Positions 16,049 to 23,734 of a stretch of DNA of 64,000 nt are shown here, piece after piece; the stretch's first letter is position 1, and the number at the start of each line of letters is the position of its first letter. Position numbers and translations under genes: made by a program. The notes under the pieces were generated by a model. That model was not told the DNA's origin. It saw only the letters and a list, made by a program, of their open reading frames with translations, and ran no database searches. Source of the stretch: Lysinibacillus sp. PLM2 (GTDB lineage: Bacteria > Bacillota > Bacilli > Bacillales_A > Planococcaceae); the NCBI GenBank assembly GCA_023168345.1, contig AP025689.1, forward strand, positions 3,364,001 to 3,428,000, given 5' to 3'.

Positions 16049-16807
16049 ATGTTTTCAAAAGCAAAATGGGTAAGTGTTTTAGCAGTAATTGCAATGTTAG
16101 TTGGATGTGCAGAAGGGGAAACTAAGGATAACACAGTTGAACAATCAGCGGTTACATCGGAAGAAAAAAATCAGATCGAAGAACAAGTACATAATCATTC
16201 TCATGATGAAGATTCTACAGAGAGTGAAGAACATGAACATGCTCATAATCATTCTCATGATGAAGATTCAAAGAAGATTTATGATGGGTATTTTGAAGAT
16301 GAACAGGTAAAGGATCGTGAGCTAAGTGATTGGGCTGGTGATTGGCAATCGGTCTATTCTTATTTACAAGACGGAACATTAGATGAAGTGTTCGAACATA
16401 AAGCTGAACATGACGAAACACAAACAGCAGATGATTTTAAGTCTTACTATGAAAAAGGCTATAAAACAACAACTGATCGAATCGTTATTGAAGGGAATTC
16501 TGTAACCTTTTATGATCACGGACATGCACACACGGGAGAATATGCATATGATGGGTATGAAATTTTAACATATGAAAAAGGAAATCGAGGGGTTCGGTAT
16601 GTTTTCAAGCACATAGGTGATGATGAAGGTGTACCAAAATATATACAATTTAGTGATCATCTTATCGCACCAGAAAAATCAGGTCACTTCCATTTGTATT
16701 CGGGGGATGATCGAGCGGCATTACTTAAGGAAGTAGAAAATTGGCCAACATATTACCCATCGCACATGGATGGACATACAATTGCACATGAGATGATTGC
16801 ACACTAA
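16049..16807 (+). CDS. zinT: Zinc-binding lipoprotein ZinT (YodA-like)
   Basis: This 252-residue lipoprotein has a signal with lipobox MLVGC (Cys20), an acidic and His-rich linker (about residues 45-75), then a ZinT domain (about 78-252). The linker contains HNHSHDEDS twice. The domain shows the family patterns LSDWAGDWQSVYSYL, TYKTTTDRIVIEGN-like residues, the FYDHGHAHTGEYAYDGYEILTY block and the C-terminal HFHLYSGD plus PTYYPSHM. ZinT binds Zn(II) and passes it to the zinc ABC transporter AdcABC/ZnuABC; it is usually Zur-controlled, as the two boxes here indicate. GGAGG precedes the ATG. Confidence 0.95.
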   Translation: MFSKAKWVSVLAVIAMLVGCAEGETKDNTVEQSAVTSEEKNQIEEQVHNHSHDEDSTESEEHEHAHNHSHDEDSKKIYDGYFEDEQVKDRELSDWAGDWQSVYSYLQDGTLDEVFEHKAEHDETQTADDFKSYYEKGYKTTTDRIVIEGNSVTFYDHGHAHTGEYAYDGYEILTYEKGNRGVRYVFKHIGDDEGVPKYIQFSDHLIAPEKSGHFHLYSGDDRAALLKEVENWPTYYPSHMDGHTIAHEMIAH

Positions 16808-16841
16808 ATACATTACTGTAATGGATTACGGTTATTAAACC

Positions 16842-16894
16842 AAAAAGTGGCTAGTATGTATCCGTGTTAAATTAGGATACTACTAGCCACTTTA
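16842..16894. terminator. Bidirectional terminator between zinT and dus
   Basis: AAAGTGGCTAGTA and GTATCC form a long arm pairing with GGATAC and TACTAGCCACTTT. The stem exceeds 18 bp with A and T runs on the outer sides, suiting the two convergent genes. Confidence 0.85.
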
Positions 16895-16924
16895 TTCAGA
16901 ATGTAAACTTGTATTGAGACAACC

Positions 16925-17911
16925 TTATTCTACCTCAATTGTTCTATCCTCATTAACACCAAAATTATCAAGCATCGCACGTACCTCATCTGTTGATTTC
17001 GTGTTCATTAGTTGATTTCTTAATTCACCCGCTCCACGGAATCCTTTGACATATATTTTGAAAAAACGATGAAGGGCCGTGAATGGACGTGGCTCTAATT
17101 CTTCTGAATACTTATCATGGAGATCAAGATGCAATCTTAAAAGATCAAGCAATTCCTCACTGCTATGTTCTTTTGGCTCCTGTTCGAAGGCAAATGGATT
17201 TTTAAAAATACCTCGGCCAATCATTACTCCATCAACACCATATTGTTCAACAAGTTGTAGCCCAGTTTGACGATCAGGAATATCCCCATTAATCGTCAAA
17301 AGCGTATCGGGTGCTATCTCATCACGAAGTTTTTTAATCTCCGGAATTAGCTCCCAATGCGCAGCTACCGCGCTCATTTCCTTTCTTGTACGCAAATGGA
17401 TAGAAAGGTTTGCGATATCTTGTTTCAATATATGTGTAAGCCAGTCTCTCCACTCGTCTACTTCTGTAAAACCAAGTCTTGTCTTCACACTTACAGGTAA
17501 TCCGCCCGCTTTTGCCGCCTGTATTAGTTCTGCAGCAAGGTCGGGTTGAAGGATAAGACCGCTTCCTTTTCCTTTAGATGCTACATTAGGAACAGGACAA
17601 CCCATATTGATATCCAAGCCTTTAAACCCAAGTTCCTTCATTCCAATACTCATTTGTCGAAAATACTCAGGCTTATCTCCCCATATATGTGCAACAATTG
17701 GTTGTTCATCTTCTGTAAACAGCAAACGTCCTCGCACACTTTTCTGTCCTTCTGGGTGACAGTAACTATCCGAGTTTGTAAACTCAGTGAAAAACACATC
17801 AGGTCTAGCCGCTTCACTCACTACATGTCGGAAAACAACATCTGTCACATCTTCCATTGGTGCAAGTACAAAGAATGGTCGTGGTAAATCACGCCAAAAA
17901 TTATCTATCAT
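16925..17911 (-). CDS. tRNA dihydrouridine synthase (Dus family)
   Basis: This FMN enzyme reduces uridines in tRNA D-loops. It shows the TIM-barrel start [11 protein letters not shown] near residue 13, [10 protein letters not shown] with the catalytic Cys near 94, the VKTRLG motif near 140, LSIHLRTR near 167 and the C-terminal ING then [13 protein letters not shown] phosphate-binding segment. The likely start is the ATG at 17911 (328 residues), with AGAGGA upstream at rather long spacing. An ATG seven codons earlier (17932) has no ribosome site. It belongs to COG0042; which tRNA position it modifies cannot be told from sequence. Confidence 0.9.
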   Translation of the reverse strand: MIDNFWRDLPRPFFVLAPMEDVTDVVFRHVVSEAARPDVFFTEFTNSDSYCHPEGQKSVRGRLLFTEDEQPIVAHIWGDKPEYFRQMSIGMKELGFKGLDINMGCPVPNVASKGKGSGLILQPDLAAELIQAAKAGGLPVSVKTRLGFTEVDEWRDWLTHILKQDIANLSIHLRTRKEMSAVAAHWELIPEIKKLRDEIAPDTLLTINGDIPDRQTGLQLVEQYGVDGVMIGRGIFKNPFAFEQEPKEHSSEELLDLLRLHLDLHDKYSEELEPRPFTALHRFFKIYVKGFRGAGELRNQLMNTKSTDEVRAMLDNFGVNEDRTIEVE

Positions 17912-17932
17912 TTCAAACTCAAATCCTCTCAT

Positions 17933-18215
17933 TTTGGTTACAACTTTAACGATTATTTGAAAAAATTAAGTAAAAGATTTTCTTCTTTTACACTTATATC
18001 ATGCATCTTAGCTTATTATCAAACACTTGGTCATCTATTATTAAAGAAAAATATATTGCGATGATTAGAATCATAATTCTAACAGAAATCAGTCTTGAAA
18101 TGGAAGGGATTAAATTGGCTAAAAATTTCACATTGAGATTTTTTCCTATGGATATTTTGATGAATTTTTCTCGCATTTTATATTAACTAATTACCTTTTA
18201 AAAGCAAATTCTAAT
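17933..18215. other. AT-rich intergenic region
   Basis: This is a gap of about 280 bp before the Fur-controlled promoter. Short frames exist on both strands, but they overlap each other, lack ribosome sites and look like noise. Confidence 0.5.
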
Positions 18216-18230
18216 TGAAAATCATTCTCA
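18216..18230. promoter_or_regulatory. Fur box 1 of the siderophore-binding lipoprotein gene
   Basis: TGAAAATCATTCTCA differs from the 7-1-7 Fur consensus at two positions. It lies just upstream of the TTGACA at 18238. Confidence 0.7.
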
Positions 18231-18237
18231 AAACTTA

Positions 18238-18265
18238 TTGACATTGAACGAATTTGGGGTATGAT
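18238..18265 (+). promoter_or_regulatory. Sigma-A promoter of the lipoprotein gene
   Basis: TTGACA (18238-18243), a 16-base spacer and TATGAT (18260-18265). Fur boxes lie on both sides. Confidence 0.65.
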
Positions 18266-18284
18266 AAATTTATGTAAATGATAA

Positions 18285-18299
18285 TGATAATCTTTATCA
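18285..18299. promoter_or_regulatory. Fur box 2 of the siderophore-binding lipoprotein gene
   Basis: TGATAATCTTTATCA differs from the 7-1-7 Fur consensus by one base. It is preceded by another overlapping GATAAT hexamer and lies 20 bases after the -10 element. Confidence 0.85.
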
Positions 18300-18347
18300 T
18301 TTAACTGCAAAATAAAAAGAATTACAAATAAAGTGAGGCTATTCATA

Positions 18348-19385
18348 ATGAAAAAGTCATTATTATTTTTAATCACTTCCATCTTTGTTTTGGTTCTTGC
18401 CGCTTGTGGCAATGACAGTTCAACAAATAACGAATCCACTGTTGAAGGATCAACAATTAAAAAAGAAAGCGACAGTGAGTACCCAATTGTCATTAAACAT
18501 GCATTTGGTGAAACAAAAATTAATGAAAAACCGGAAAGAGTTGCAACGATATCCTGGGCTAACCATGATGTTGTATTAGCTCTTGGTGTCGTACCGGTAG
18601 GTTTTTCTGCTGCAAACTACGGAATCCAAGATGATTCAGGTTTATTACCTTGGACTGCTGAAAAGTTAAAAGAACTCGGTGAAGAAAATCCCACAGTATA
18701 CCAAGATTCAGATGGTTTAGACTTCGAAGCAATTTCTGATAGTAATCCGGATGTTATTCTTGCTGCTTATTCTGGTATTACACAAGAAGAATACGAAACA
18801 TTAAGCTTAATTGCTCCAGTTGTACCTTATGAAGAAACTCCTTGGGTAGCACCATGGCGTGACCAAGTATTATTAAACGCTAAAGGTATGGGCATGGAAG
18901 AAGAAGGTAAGAAATTAGTAGCCGAAACAGAAAAGTTAATCGCTGATAAAGCAAATGAGTACTCTGTTATTAAAGGAAAGAAAGCTGCATTCGGTATGTT
19001 TAACATAGCAGATTTATCAAGCTTCTTTATTTATACACCTGCAGACCCACGTGGCGAATTCTTATTAGATTTAGGTATGGAGTATCCTGAAGGCATTAAA
19101 AAGTTAATTACAGATGACAGTTTCTACATTCAAGTAAGTACTGAAAATGCTGATGTATTAAACGACACAGATCTGTTTATTACTTATGGAACTAAAGATA
19201 CATTAGCCGCTTTACAAGCAGATCCTATTTTAGGGAAAGTTCCTGCAATTGCTGCTGGTAACATTGTCGTTATCGAAGACAATACACCATTAGCAGCTGC
19301 TGGTAACCCAAACCCACTTTCTATTCAATACACTATTGATGAATACTTAACTTTAATTGCAGACGTTGCAAAGAACGTTAAGTAA
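18348..19385 (+). CDS. Iron-siderophore-binding lipoprotein (FecB/FhuD type), orphan
   Basis: This 345-residue substrate-binding lipoprotein has a signal (MKKSLLF onward) with lipobox LAAC (Cys20), a Ser/Asn linker, and a class III binding fold starting IKHAFGETKINEKPERVATI. A SNPDVILAAYSGI segment follows near 140, then a long helix and a second lobe ending with DEYLTLIA. The start is the ATG at 18348 after GTGAGG; an upstream GTG at 18333 overlaps that ribosome site. It would bind a ferric chelate for an importer encoded elsewhere, as no permease or ATPase adjoins it. The closest transporter in the window is the FecCD locus 13 kb away. Confidence 0.87.
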   Translation: MKKSLLFLITSIFVLVLAACGNDSSTNNESTVEGSTIKKESDSEYPIVIKHAFGETKINEKPERVATISWANHDVVLALGVVPVGFSAANYGIQDDSGLLPWTAEKLKELGEENPTVYQDSDGLDFEAISDSNPDVILAAYSGITQEEYETLSLIAPVVPYEETPWVAPWRDQVLLNAKGMGMEEEGKKLVAETEKLIADKANEYSVIKGKKAAFGMFNIADLSSFFIYTPADPRGEFLLDLGMEYPEGIKKLITDDSFYIQVSTENADVLNDTDLFITYGTKDTLAALQADPILGKVPAIAAGNIVVIEDNTPLAAAGNPNPLSIQYTIDEYLTLIADVAKNVK

Positions 19386-19700
19386 TCATGATACAGTTGA
19401 ACGTTGCAAAATCGAACTTATTAAGGAATCCTTTGATTTGAGTTTGCCACGTAAAAATTGATCGGATTTCAAACAATCGATTAACCTTTATCAAATAGCA
19501 TAATGAAATTGCATAAAACTAGTTTCAAATCATAAAAAGGTGGAGCTTAGATTATCCAAACTTCACCTTCTTTATTTTCCCAAATGTTATTTAATTAAAG
19601 CACCCATTTCATCTGTTTATTTAAGTTCATCTACTAATTTGTTAATACCAGCTCCATGGAATCCGTTAAAACCCCAAAAATATATCTTACAAAAATACTT
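19386..19700. other. Intergenic region with terminator
   Basis: This is a gap of about 315 bp between two convergent genes. It contains one convincing hairpin at 19535. On the minus strand at 19620-19690 a short open stretch, reading GFHGAGINKLVDELK at its end, may be chance or a degraded gene end; no start or ribosome site goes with it. Confidence 0.5.
19535..19576 (+). terminator. Intrinsic terminator after the lipoprotein gene
   Basis: AAAGGTGGAG with CTTCACCTT forms the stem, followed by CTTTATTTT. It serves the plus-strand lipoprotein gene. Confidence 0.7.
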
Positions 19701-20504
19701 TTATTGCTGACAATTTGGACAAAAGAAAGTTTTTCGTGATGAGATTTCTTCCCTTACAATAGAAGTTTTGCAGCGAAAACATTCCTCATTCTCTCTATCA
19801 TAAACATAAAATTGGTAGCCTCCTGTTTTGTCATCTCCCTTATATAACGGGTTTTCCATATAACCACCTTGTTCTATTCCCTTTTTAAGGATAAACTGAA
19901 TCGAATGGTACGCCCTGGTTAATTGTTGATAATCAAGTTCATTGATTTTTTTATCTGGGCGAATCTCCGCATGCCAAAGAATCTCATCAGAATATGCATT
20001 CCCGATTCCAGCTAGCACTTCTTGATTGATTAGTGTTGTTTTAATCATTCCTGTTCTTTTTTGCATTAGTAGATGGAAGGCATCCAATGTAAATTCAGGT
20101 TCAAGCACTTCAGGTCCAAGTTTCTCAAACTCATCTTTCACTTCTTCCGGTGACAAAAGATGCAGATAGCCCAATCGAAGTCCTATGAAATATAAATGCT
20201 GTTCCCCAAAGGAGAGCCTTATTTGAATGGTTCTGTTTGGTTGATCTTCTTCTTTGCCAAAAAACATCCATCCACCAAGCATCAGGTGTAACAGTAAACA
20301 TGAATCATCCTGTAGCTGGAAAATTATATACTTAGCTCTTCTAGTAATTGCTTCTATCCTTTGATTAGAAACTTTCGTAGTAAACTGCTCAACTGGTACG
20401 TTAATAGACTTTTCCCGTCCAATCTCAATAGCTGATATTTTTTGACCACCTATCAATGACCCCAGTAAGTTTTTATATGTTTCCATCTCTGGTAATTCAG
20501 GCAT
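19701..20504 (-). CDS. Fpg/Nei-family DNA glycosylase/AP lyase
   Basis: The 267 residues match formamidopyrimidine-DNA glycosylases. The mature N-terminal PELPE supplies the catalytic proline and Glu, which fixes the start at the ATG at 20504, eight bases after GGAGG, rather than an upstream codon. Other features are the RRAKYIIF segment near residue 60, the H2TH region LAGIGNAYSDEILWHAEIRP near 165, and a C-terminal zinc finger (CFRC then CPNC). It removes oxidised bases and nicks abasic sites. MPELPEMETY differs from canonical MutM (MPELPEVETV), so it may be a paralogue. Confidence 0.9.
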   Translation of the reverse strand: MPELPEMETYKNLLGSLIGGQKISAIEIGREKSINVPVEQFTTKVSNQRIEAITRRAKYIIFQLQDDSCLLLHLMLGGWMFFGKEEDQPNRTIQIRLSFGEQHLYFIGLRLGYLHLLSPEEVKDEFEKLGPEVLEPEFTLDAFHLLMQKRTGMIKTTLINQEVLAGIGNAYSDEILWHAEIRPDKKINELDYQQLTRAYHSIQFILKKGIEQGGYMENPLYKGDDKTGGYQFYVYDRENEECFRCKTSIVREEISSRKTFFCPNCQQ

Positions 20505-20590
20505 ACTTCTGTCCTCCAATTGATAATCTTTTAGACAGTATTTCCTTATGGTGGTTTATTATGAATAATCGGCTTTTATGTAGGAAAACA

Positions 20591-20626
20591 AAAAGAACGA
20601 ATCTTTCTATAAAGGATTCGCTCTTC
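20591..20626 (-). terminator. Intrinsic terminator after the truncated gene end
   Basis: On the minus strand GAGCGAATCCTTT pairs with AAAGATTCGTTC, followed by TTTTTG. It follows the stop codon at 20634 by about 8 bases, suggesting the short frame at 20634-20770 is the 3' end of a real host gene. Confidence 0.75.
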
Positions 20627-20633
20627 AATATAA

Positions 20634-20770
20634 CTACACTATCTCCAACCAAGCCACAGCCTCACAGTGCAACGAGCGGGGTGGATTGATGTCTTTTACA
20701 TTGTCGGTAGTCGGAAACACGTCAAAGGCTCTTTTTGCACTATCGGTAGGCGGGAACATATCCACTCTTA
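20634..20770 (-). pseudogene. 3' end of a gene, possible attL of the prophage (RlmCD/RumA-like C terminus)
   Basis: A minus-strand frame of about 41 codons directly follows the stop of the HNH-like gene and ends just before an intrinsic terminator. It begins VDMFPPTD and ends SLHCEAVAWLEIV. A VDMFPxT...HxExVaxL tail is characteristic of 23S rRNA (uracil-5)-methyltransferases of the RlmCD/RumA type, a known insertion target of serine-recombinase elements. An imperfect 30-bp direct repeat (20694-20723 and 20729-20758) encodes DMFPPTDSAK and DVFPTTDNVK, as if two versions of the same coding region were joined. The identification is tentative. Confidence 0.35.
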
Positions 20771-22141
20771 TTCAAAACTCCAACTCTCAATTATTTTTGC
20801 ACCTTTTGTCATTAACTCTGAATGTGATTCATTCGATAACATTTCTTCATGTAGTTTATTAGACATTTCATCACTAATGTTAATGGTATCACTCGAAAAT
20901 TTATCTTTAATTACTGTATACAAATCATGAATGTTTTTTATTTTTCCATTCGACTGCCCTATGATGAAAAGCATATAAAACATAAAGATAGATTTTTTAT
21001 TTGTTCCTTTGGGATTTAATCTGATTCCTTGTTCAAAATGTTTCCAGTGTTCTTTTACAAACCGCTTCAATCCTCTTATAGTAATAGCAGATTCTTGCAG
21101 TAAACTTTGAATATTATTTAGTATAAGAGTTATTACTTCTTGCGTTGGCTCATCAATAAGATTTAGTTTCTCAAAAAATAATTCATAATTCGTGACATAC
21201 ATCAGTTTATATTTAAGTGTCTTATCTGTCATATCCTTAGGTATCATGGCTGTTAAACCATCACCAATATTTGTAGGTTCAAAACTATTGATAAAGTGTT
21301 CCTGTAAATTTTCTATATCCGTATCTGAAAAACAGATATGCTTTGCATCGAGTGTCAATTCCTGGAACAGTACATTATATTTACAGCCATCTAAGGGTTT
21401 ATCACAAACCCGTACATTATATATAGCAATACCAAATAGATTTATAATTACATTAACTGAGTTATCTTTTGACACATATGACAATAAGGCATGACTTCCA
21501 TAATTGACCATATTATTGAACAGTGCATATATTTCTGGGTTGCTAACAATCGATACTACTTTTCCCCCGTTACTTCTTGTTATAAAATCGATGATAGGTG
21601 TAAAATCATCTATTTTTGACATGACTTTATTCTTTGCACAGTACCATTCAAATCCAATCTTAGCTACCATTCTATACATAGCCATGCTAAAAAATACTGA
21701 TAAATCTAGTGGTACTCTTTTTTCAATCTCCATCTGATTGACATCAATTTCACTAACGTTTGTATCGTTCGCAGCCTTAATTTTCTTAATTTCATCGATT
21801 GGCCCCAACAAATATTTCCCATCAACACTACGCATCTTCTTTTTTCCTCCGAACAATTCAGTTTCAGAGGTTATTTTTGCATTGTAGTCAGTATCACCAA
21901 CAGTAATTATTGATTCATAAGATGCATAATTTTTTCCTTTACTTGATTTGATATCAAGTTCATTTGTTATCAACGCCAGCTTTTGGATAACCTCAGCTTC
22001 AAACATATCACTAAAATCATTATTATGCTTAATTCTACATACATTAGGATTTATCATCTTGGCATTAGTAAGGGCATCTGGGATTATATCAGACTTTGAT
22101 AAATCCTCCGTAACACCACAATATATACATCCATTTTTCAT
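20768..22141 (-). CDS. HNH-like zinc-knuckle protein of a putative defence module
   Basis: This 457-residue protein has an N-terminal CIYCG knuckle (residues 5-9), a SDIIPDAL segment and NVCRIKHNNDFSDMFE. The order resembles HNH_5-type nucleases (CxxCG, EHIIP, C..CN..F), but Asp replaces the usual Glu-His and the second CxxC is reduced to one Cys followed by HNN. About 390 residues of unrecognised, Ile/Asn-rich, mostly helical sequence follow. The start is the ATG at 22141 after GGTG. It is the third of three consecutive minus-strand genes between the recombinases and the possible attachment site. Cutting activity, target and role are all inference. Confidence 0.55.
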   Translation of the reverse strand: MKNGCIYCGVTEDLSKSDIIPDALTNAKMINPNVCRIKHNNDFSDMFEAEVIQKLALITNELDIKSSKGKNYASYESIITVGDTDYNAKITSETELFGGKKKMRSVDGKYLLGPIDEIKKIKAANDTNVSEIDVNQMEIEKRVPLDLSVFFSMAMYRMVAKIGFEWYCAKNKVMSKIDDFTPIIDFITRSNGGKVVSIVSNPEIYALFNNMVNYGSHALLSYVSKDNSVNVIINLFGIAIYNVRVCDKPLDGCKYNVLFQELTLDAKHICFSDTDIENLQEHFINSFEPTNIGDGLTAMIPKDMTDKTLKYKLMYVTNYELFFEKLNLIDEPTQEVITLILNNIQSLLQESAITIRGLKRFVKEHWKHFEQGIRLNPKGTNKKSIFMFYMLFIIGQSNGKIKNIHDLYTVIKDKFSSDTINISDEMSNKLHEEMLSNESHSELMTKGAKIIESWSFE

Positions 22142-22159
22142 CAGAATCACCACATTTCT

Positions 22160-22207
22160 ATAATTGCACCTGTTTGATTGTTTCTACTAACAACACAATG
22201 CAATTAT
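22160..22207. repeat. Inverted repeat upstream of the HNH-like gene
   Basis: A 9-bp perfect inverted pair, ATAATTGCA and TGCAATTAT, is separated by 30 bases in the gap between the HEPN-like and HNH-like genes. It may be a leader hairpin or operator. Confidence 0.45.
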
Positions 22208-22250
22208 CCATTTATATTTTACTAACGATCTCATTTCAAATGCCTAAATG

Positions 22251-22694
22251 CTATCGCTCTTCAATTTTCCAATGAGAGTTGTTTAAAATCTCATATAATA
22301 TTTGAATTATTCTAGGAGCGTAGCTTTCAAATACTATTGTCCAAGTTCCCGGTTCTGCAAAGGGAAGAGCTTTACCATCAGTACCCTCTAAACAATATTG
22401 GTATGCATTTCTATGTGTCATGATATTTCTTATGCCTCTGATACCAGATTCTTTGCTAGCTAGAAAATGATAATCTTCTTCGGATAGAATATTATTATTT
22501 TTTAAATCGGACAAATCCTGTAAAAAGTTTTGATTATAATTTTCTCTTACAGATTTACAGATTAACTCCATCGCATTAAACAAAACTAATATAGCAGCAT
22601 AGTCTTCTTCATTTTCATGTAAACGCAAAGAAGTAAATAACATATCACCATAATAGTGTGAATATTGCCAAATCTCATCAATCAATTTATTCAC
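22251..22694 (-). CDS. HEPN-like small protein of a putative defence module
   Basis: This 147-residue all-helical protein has a RGIRNIMTHRNAYQY segment near residue 87 giving RNIMTH, a match to the RxxxxH motif of HEPN ribonucleases, and an earlier LVLFNAMELICKSV helix that fits the first HEPN helix. The start is the GTG at 22694, seven bases after GAGGGGGG; a longer TTG frame would overlap the gene upstream. It lies between a PD-(D/E)XK-like gene and an HNH-like gene on the same strand. HEPN domains are frequent in toxin-antitoxin, abortive-infection and RNA-cleaving immune systems. The assignment rests on motif and composition only. Confidence 0.5.
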   Translation of the reverse strand: MNKLIDEIWQYSHYYGDMLFTSLRLHENEEDYAAILVLFNAMELICKSVRENYNQNFLQDLSDLKNNNILSEEDYHFLASKESGIRGIRNIMTHRNAYQYCLEGTDGKALPFAEPGTWTIVFESYAPRIIQILYEILNNSHWKIEER

Positions 22695-22723
22695 AAAATA
22701 TCCCCCCTCTTCAATTAAATACT

Positions 22724-23302
22724 TCAAATCACTATTACGTAATATTTACGACCGTCACTTAAGTCCTGCCAGATAAAATCATATCTGCTTGTTAATGCAA
22801 TGCTATCTTTATTTTTTCCTACACCTGTTGGCTTAAAAATACAACCGTAAACAGAATATTCTTCTCTAAAAAACTTATATATACCTTCATTGTTGCGCCC
22901 TTCATAGAAAGGTCTATCTGAAACAAGAGCAACAGCAGCTGTTTTAGTAAATCCTCGGTTCTTAAGCTCCTCCATAAATTTAATATCCTTCACGAACGAA
23001 TACATCTGTTCTGGATACTGACCATTTAATGGGCACTTAAGTTCAATTGCATACTTCTCTGATTTATCTTCATTAAAAATAGTAATATCTATTTCTTTTT
23101 TTATAGTTTTATTGTCTGGTGTGAAGTATGATACATTTCTTTCAAATTGAATACGATAGTCCGGAAGCTTTTCACGTAGGAATATCCCCAGCTCATGCTG
23201 GAGGCTAAACTCATTATAAATTTCAATACTCTTAGACTGAACAAACAAGAAAAAGTCATCTACTAATTGCCTTAAATTAAGCAAAGCATCCACCCCATAC
23301 AC
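22724..23302 (-). CDS. PD-(D/E)XK-like nuclease-fold protein of a putative defence module
   Basis: This 192-residue protein shows the fold's core pattern. A helix with Glu (SLQHELGIFL) comes first, then KEIDITIF (catalytic Asp), a short turn, YAIELKCP (E-x-K) near residue 87, and a following helix with FVKDIKFMEELK. This is the arrangement of Mrr/Holliday-resolvase-type nuclease domains. It is first of the three-gene set and may also follow the DUF1413 gene 53 bp upstream. The start is uncertain: GTG at 23302, or GTG three codons later. No separate helicase or motor gene is adjacent, which argues against a classical restriction enzyme. Confidence 0.55.
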   Translation of the reverse strand: MYGVDALLNLRQLVDDFFLFVQSKSIEIYNEFSLQHELGIFLREKLPDYRIQFERNVSYFTPDNKTIKKEIDITIFNEDKSEKYAIELKCPLNGQYPEQMYSFVKDIKFMEELKNRGFTKTAAVALVSDRPFYEGRNNEGIYKFFREEYSVYGCIFKPTGVGKNKDSIALTSRYDFIWQDLSDGRKYYVIVI

Positions 23303-23355
23303 CCTAATATAATTTATAGTTTTTTATTGCCCTTCATAATAGTTTTGCTATATCC

Positions 23356-23589
23356 TCAAACCTTCTGATACCTCTGCTGGTTAGATGACGTCTTTTCAAT
23401 AGCCTTTATATTACCTTCCATTTTATTTACGTAGTTTAAAAATAAAGTCCCAAGCAGAAGTCGATCCTTTCTGGGTATTCTATTCCATACATAACCCTTG
23501 AACAGATCTTTGACAAGAAAGACTTCACCTTCATTCAAGTTTTCAGTTTCCTTAATAGCCTGTTCTAGTAACTCATTAACATCACCCAT
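23356..23589 (-). CDS. DUF1413-family protein
   Basis: This 77-residue protein has the family core VFLVKDLFKGYVWNRIPRKDRLLLGTLFLNYV. DUF1413 proteins are repeatedly found beside serine recombinases in integrative elements and prophages of Firmicutes; their function is unknown. It is preceded by an 18-bp palindrome at 23618, so it may be autoregulated or repressed. Confidence 0.75.
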   Translation of the reverse strand: MGDVNELLEQAIKETENLNEGEVFLVKDLFKGYVWNRIPRKDRLLLGTLFLNYVNKMEGNIKAIEKTSSNQQRYQKV

Positions 23590-23617
23590 GTTGTCATCTC
23601 CTTATCAATAACAATAT

Positions 23618-23635
23618 TAACAACATTGTTAATAA
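23618..23635. promoter_or_regulatory. Palindromic operator candidate upstream of DUF1413 gene
   Basis: ATTAACAACATTGTTAAT has 8-bp perfect half-sites around a 2-bp centre, 28 bp upstream of the DUF1413 start in very AT-rich DNA. It fits a dimeric repressor site. Confidence 0.5.
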
Positions 23636-23671
23636 GATTATATGCCTTTTACCAATTCTAGTCAATAAGAA

Positions 23672-23717
23672 GAAAACCACCGATCAAGAGAATAAATATA
23701 TCTCCTGAATGGTGGTC
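23672..23717 (-). terminator. Intrinsic terminator after the recombinase operon
   Basis: On the minus strand ACCACC plus an imperfect GAGA region pairs with TCTC and GGTGGT, followed by TTTTC, 18 bp after the stop codon of the gene at 23735. Confidence 0.75.
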
Positions 23718-23734
23718 ATTCATGTAGGTTATGT

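Noticed and set aside
18001-18186. Small open frames on both strands between dus and the lipoprotein gene
   Set aside because: They overlap each other on opposite strands, lack ribosome sites and resemble AT-rich random frames.
19620-19690. Short minus-strand stretch ending GFHGAGINKLVDELK as a gene end
   Set aside because: No start, ribosome site or recognised family, and nothing links it to neighbours; kept only as a note in the intergenic entry.
22251-23302. Classical restriction-modification system from the PD-(D/E)XK and HEPN-like genes
   Set aside because: No methyltransferase, specificity subunit or motor protein adjoins them; the prophage methyltransferases lie over 20 kb away.
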